Positions 61,365 through 64,000 of a DNA stretch of 64,000 nucleotides are shown here, one piece after another (positions within the stretch are counted from its first letter, which is position 1; each line of letters begins with the position of its first letter). Position numbers and translations under genes: made by a program. The DNA lies in NCBI RefSeq assembly GCF_900100435.1, contig NZ_FNEX01000014.1, positions 1-64,000 of the forward strand. The letters run 5' to 3'. The notes beneath the pieces are model-generated. The model searched no databases. It had not been told where the DNA came from and saw only the letters and a list, made by a program, of their open reading frames with translations. Source of the stretch: Pedobacter sp. ok626 (lineage in GTDB: Bacteria > Bacteroidota > Bacteroidia > Sphingobacteriales > Sphingobacteriaceae).

Positions 61365-63395
61365 ATGAAAACTTCTAATAAATTATTTGAACCTGCTTTA
61401 GTGCAAACTGCATTAAAACAATCCTTTATCAAGCTGGATCCACGGGTGATGGTTCGTAACCCGGTGATGTTTACTGTTCTAATTGGTACAGTGATAATGG
61501 CATATGTTACGATCTACTCCCTTACCCATACTTCTCAGGGTTCGGCCGTATACAACTTCTTGATCTTCCTGATCTTATTGCTCACTGTTCTTTTTGCCAA
61601 TTTTGCAGAGGCAATTGCCGAAGCCCGCGGTAAGGCACAGGCCGATAGTTTGAGGAAAACAAGGGAAGAAACACCAGCAAAAGTATTGTTAGCCAATGGA
61701 AATATAGAAATCCGTTCTTCCAATCTGCTTAAAAAAGGTGATGTATTTGTGTGTACCGCAGGTGATACGATACCAACTGATGGAGAAATCATCGAAGGCA
61801 TTGCTACCATTGATGAATCGGCCATTACCGGAGAATCTGCTCCTGTGATTCGTGAATCTGGTGGTGACAAATCATCTGTAACCGGTGGTACAAAAGTGCT
61901 CTCTGATGAGATTAAAGTGCAAGTGAACACGCAGCCCGGAGAGAGCTTTCTGGATAAAATGATTGCGCTTGTAGAAGGAGCATCCCGTCAAAAAACACCC
62001 AACGAGATTGCTTTAACCATCTTGTTGGCCAGTTTTACGCTCGTGTTTATCATTGTATGCGTTACCTTAAAGCCATTTGCTGATTACGCCAATACACCGA
62101 TTACAATTGCAGCATTAATTTCCCTGTTTGTATGTTTAATTCCTACCACGATTGGCGGCTTACTTTCTGCCATCGGTATCGCCGGAATGGACAGAGCATT
62201 GCGTGCCAATGTGATCACTAAATCAGGTAAAGCAGTAGAAACGGCTGGTGATATTGATGTGTTGCTGTTAGATAAAACAGGCACCATCACTATCGGTAAC
62301 CGTAAGGCAACCAATTTTTATCCTACAGCAGGCGTGATGATTAAAAACTTTATGGATGCCTGTGTATTGAGTTCTCTGGCAGATGAGACTCCCGAAGGGA
62401 AGTCTATCGTAGAACTTGCAGGGGGTCAAGATACCCATGTTTTGACTACAGCACCTGAAGGCGCTAAGTTCATCAAGTTTACAGCCGAAACCAGATCGAG
62501 TGGTATTGATACACCAGATGGTAAACGAATTAGGAAAGGGGCTTTTGATTCGATTAGAAACATCGTTCTGACGGCAGGCAACCCTTTCCCTATGGATATT
62601 GAGGATCAGGTAAAAGCCATAGCTAGTAATGGTGGAACGCCATTGGTCGTTGCCGAAAATGAAAAAGCATTGGGGGTAATTGAATTACAAGATATTATAA
62701 AACCAGGCATTAGCGAGCGTTTTGAACGCTTGCGTAAAATGGGGGTAAAAACAGTGATGGTAACTGGTGACAATCCACTTACTGCTAAGTTTATCGCCGA
62801 AAAAGCTGGTGTTGATGATTTTATTGCTGAGGCAAAACCTGAAGATAAAATGAACTACATCAAAGAAGAGCAAGCTTTAGGTAAGCTGGTAGCGATGATG
62901 GGTGATGGTACCAATGATGCTCCCGCTTTGGCACAAGCTGATGTTGGTGTGGCCATGAACAGTGGAACGCAAGCCGCTAAAGAAGCTGGTAACATGGTGG
63001 ATTTGGACAATGATCCGACCAAGCTGATTGAGATTATTGAAATAGGTAAACAGCTGCTGATTACTCGTGGTACACTAACTACCTTTTCTATTGCCAATGA
63101 TGTGGCCAAGTATTTTGCCATTGTGCCAGCATTGTTTATCGCATCTATTCCTGCTTTGGAACATTTGAATATCATGGGCTTGCATACTCCGGAAAGTGCG
63201 ATTCTATCGGCGGTAATTTTTAATGCCATCATTATTCCCTTCTTGATTCCTCTGGCCTTAAAAGGTGTGGCTTATAAGCCCATAGGAGCTACTGCACTGT
63301 TGCGTAGAAACCTGTTTATATACGGATTAGGAGGTGTTATTGTGCCATTTATTGGCATCAAGTTAATTGATTTGTTTGTTGGATTATTTGTTTAA
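61365..63395 (+). CDS. kdpB: Potassium-transporting ATPase ATP-binding subunit B
   Basis: A P-type ATPase of 676 residues. The phosphorylation motif DKTGTIT has its Asp at 303, the actuator motif TGES is in AITGESAPVI, and the hinge GDGTNDAPALA is present. EARGKAQADSLRKT near residue 88 is typical of KdpB. It hydrolyses ATP to drive K+ through KdpA. Confidence 0.97.
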   Translation: MKTSNKLFEPALVQTALKQSFIKLDPRVMVRNPVMFTVLIGTVIMAYVTIYSLTHTSQGSAVYNFLIFLILLLTVLFANFAEAIAEARGKAQADSLRKTREETPAKVLLANGNIEIRSSNLLKKGDVFVCTAGDTIPTDGEIIEGIATIDESAITGESAPVIRESGGDKSSVTGGTKVLSDEIKVQVNTQPGESFLDKMIALVEGASRQKTPNEIALTILLASFTLVFIIVCVTLKPFADYANTPITIAALISLFVCLIPTTIGGLLSAIGIAGMDRALRANVITKSGKAVETAGDIDVLLLDKTGTITIGNRKATNFYPTAGVMIKNFMDACVLSSLADETPEGKSIVELAGGQDTHVLTTAPEGAKFIKFTAETRSSGIDTPDGKRIRKGAFDSIRNIVLTAGNPFPMDIEDQVKAIASNGGTPLVVAENEKALGVIELQDIIKPGISERFERLRKMGVKTVMVTGDNPLTAKFIAEKAGVDDFIAEAKPEDKMNYIKEEQALGKLVAMMGDGTNDAPALAQADVGVAMNSGTQAAKEAGNMVDLDNDPTKLIEIIEIGKQLLITRGTLTTFSIANDVAKYFAIVPALFIASIPALEHLNIMGLHTPESAILSAVIFNAIIIPFLIPLALKGVAYKPIGATALLRRNLFIYGLGGVIVPFIGIKLIDLFVGLFV

Positions 63396-63409
63396 AACAT
63401 AAAAATATC

Positions 63410-63976
63410 ATGAAAAAGTATTTGTTACAATCTATACGCCTTACCGCAGTTCTGTTGGTGTTGTTGTGCGTTGTATACCCCTTAATTGTTGCCTTTGCAG
63501 GCGGTTTTTCTAAAGGAAATGGGGGTGGAGAGAAAATCACTAAAAACGGTAAAGTAGTTGGTTATGCTTTAATTGGGCAGAACTTTAGCAAACCAGAATA
63601 TTTCTGGGGCAGACCATCGGCAGTTGGTTATAATGCTGCCGGATCAGGAGGTTCTAATAAAGGTCCATCCAACGAAGAATACCTGGCTGTGGTGTCGGGC
63701 AGAATTGATACCCTATTAAAATACCACCCTTATTTGAAAAAAGCAGATATACCTGCTGATATGGTAACTGCATCGGGTAGTGGTTTAGATCCTAATATCT
63801 CTGAACAAGCTGCAATCATTCAGATTAAAAGAGTTGCTGCAAATCGTGGTCTTACCGATAGGGCCGTTGCAGAACTTGTCGTAAAAAATACGGAGGGCCC
63901 TTTGCTGGGCATGTTTGGTCCCTCAGTTGTAAATGTCTTAAAATTAAACCTTGCCCTTGACGAATTAAAAAAATAA
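63410..63976 (+). CDS. kdpC: Potassium-transporting ATPase subunit C
   Basis: A protein of 188 residues with one N-terminal membrane segment (LTAVLLVLLCVVYPLIVAFAG) and a periplasmic part. The family wording is clear: GQNFSKPEYFWGRPSAVGYNAAGSGGSN, then SGLDPNISEQAAIIQIKRVA. It completes the KdpFABC complex. The gene after it starts two bases later. Confidence 0.97.
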   Translation: MKKYLLQSIRLTAVLLVLLCVVYPLIVAFAGGFSKGNGGGEKITKNGKVVGYALIGQNFSKPEYFWGRPSAVGYNAAGSGGSNKGPSNEEYLAVVSGRIDTLLKYHPYLKKADIPADMVTASGSGLDPNISEQAAIIQIKRVAANRGLTDRAVAELVVKNTEGPLLGMFGPSVVNVLKLNLALDELKK

Positions 63977-63977
63977 A

Positions 63978-64000
63978 ATGAAGAAACTATTATTGCTTAC
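63978..64000 (+). CDS. Start of the next gene of the kdp operon (partial)
   Basis: ATG at 63978 begins MKKLLLLT and runs off the window. The Lys-Lys and Leu-rich start suggests a signal peptide. In related genomes a porin-like outer-membrane protein or the KdpD kinase comes after kdpC, but the seven codons cannot decide. Confidence 0.5.

Noticed and set aside
1..64000. CRISPR array, tRNA, rRNA or prophage
   Set aside because: No regularly spaced repeats with spacers, no cloverleaf or rRNA signature and no phage structural genes were found on reading through the window.

Overview
The window looks like a chromosomal segment of a member of the Bacteroidetes, most likely Sphingobacteriaceae and Pedobacter-like. 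The evidence is the AT-rich sequence, the near absence of Shine-Dalgarno sites, several promoters of the Bacteroidetes type (TTTG, about 19 bases, TAnnTTTG), SusC/SusD pairs, a FecI/FecR-type sigma/anti-sigma pair, many lipoproteins of DUF families typical of this phylum (DUF4249, DUF4374, DUF4397, DUF5689) and a kdpFABC operon. The genus is an inference from style of sequence, not from a database search.

Layout. Positions 1-2200 hold the tail of a transposase, small hypothetical genes, an SDR dehydrogenase and a cold-shock gene. Positions 2211-13511 form a heme acquisition and breakdown locus. An hmuTUV-type ABC transporter reads leftwards. A TonB-dependent receptor, three HmuY-like lipoproteins, two further lipoproteins, a heme oxygenase and an AraC regulator read rightwards. 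Receptor and HmuY proteins would take heme at the surface, HmuTUV would carry it inwards and the oxygenase would open the ring. Positions 13519-16134 hold a DUF1080 glycoside-hydrolase-like gene and a GH29 fucosidase, split by an intergenic region with a striking tandem-repeat/hairpin element. Positions 16142-25601 are mostly housekeeping: gatB, a TlpA-like thioredoxin lipoprotein, a response regulator, an RluA-type pseudouridine synthase, a ClC channel, an NtrC-like regulator, RNase P RNA and ppnP.

Positions 25920-43433 hold two polysaccharide-utilisation-type loci. The first has an ECF sigma factor, FecR, SusC with an STN domain, SusD, a DUF5689 lipoprotein and a phosphodiester glycosidase. 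The second has SusC, SusD and a Tat-exported GH106-like hydrolase. Positions 43448-49034 hold an AraC gene divergent from a TonB receptor/DUF4374/PepSY operon that resembles the XusABC xenosiderophore system of Bacteroides. Positions 49186-55308 hold an operon of DUF4397, TonB receptor, DUF4249 lipoprotein, LytS kinase and LytTR regulator, preceded by nested dyads. A SCO protein and a cytochrome c follow on the other strand. The right end carries a GNAT protein, a sigma-54 activator, a broken DUF6141 gene and kdpFABC, with an extra 27-residue membrane ORF before kdpF. The window ends in the first codons of the next gene.

I see no CRISPR array, prophage, rRNA or tRNA. The most interesting parts for follow-up are the heme locus with its three HmuY paralogues and operator-like repeats, the tandem GAACGG element, and several small membrane ORFs.
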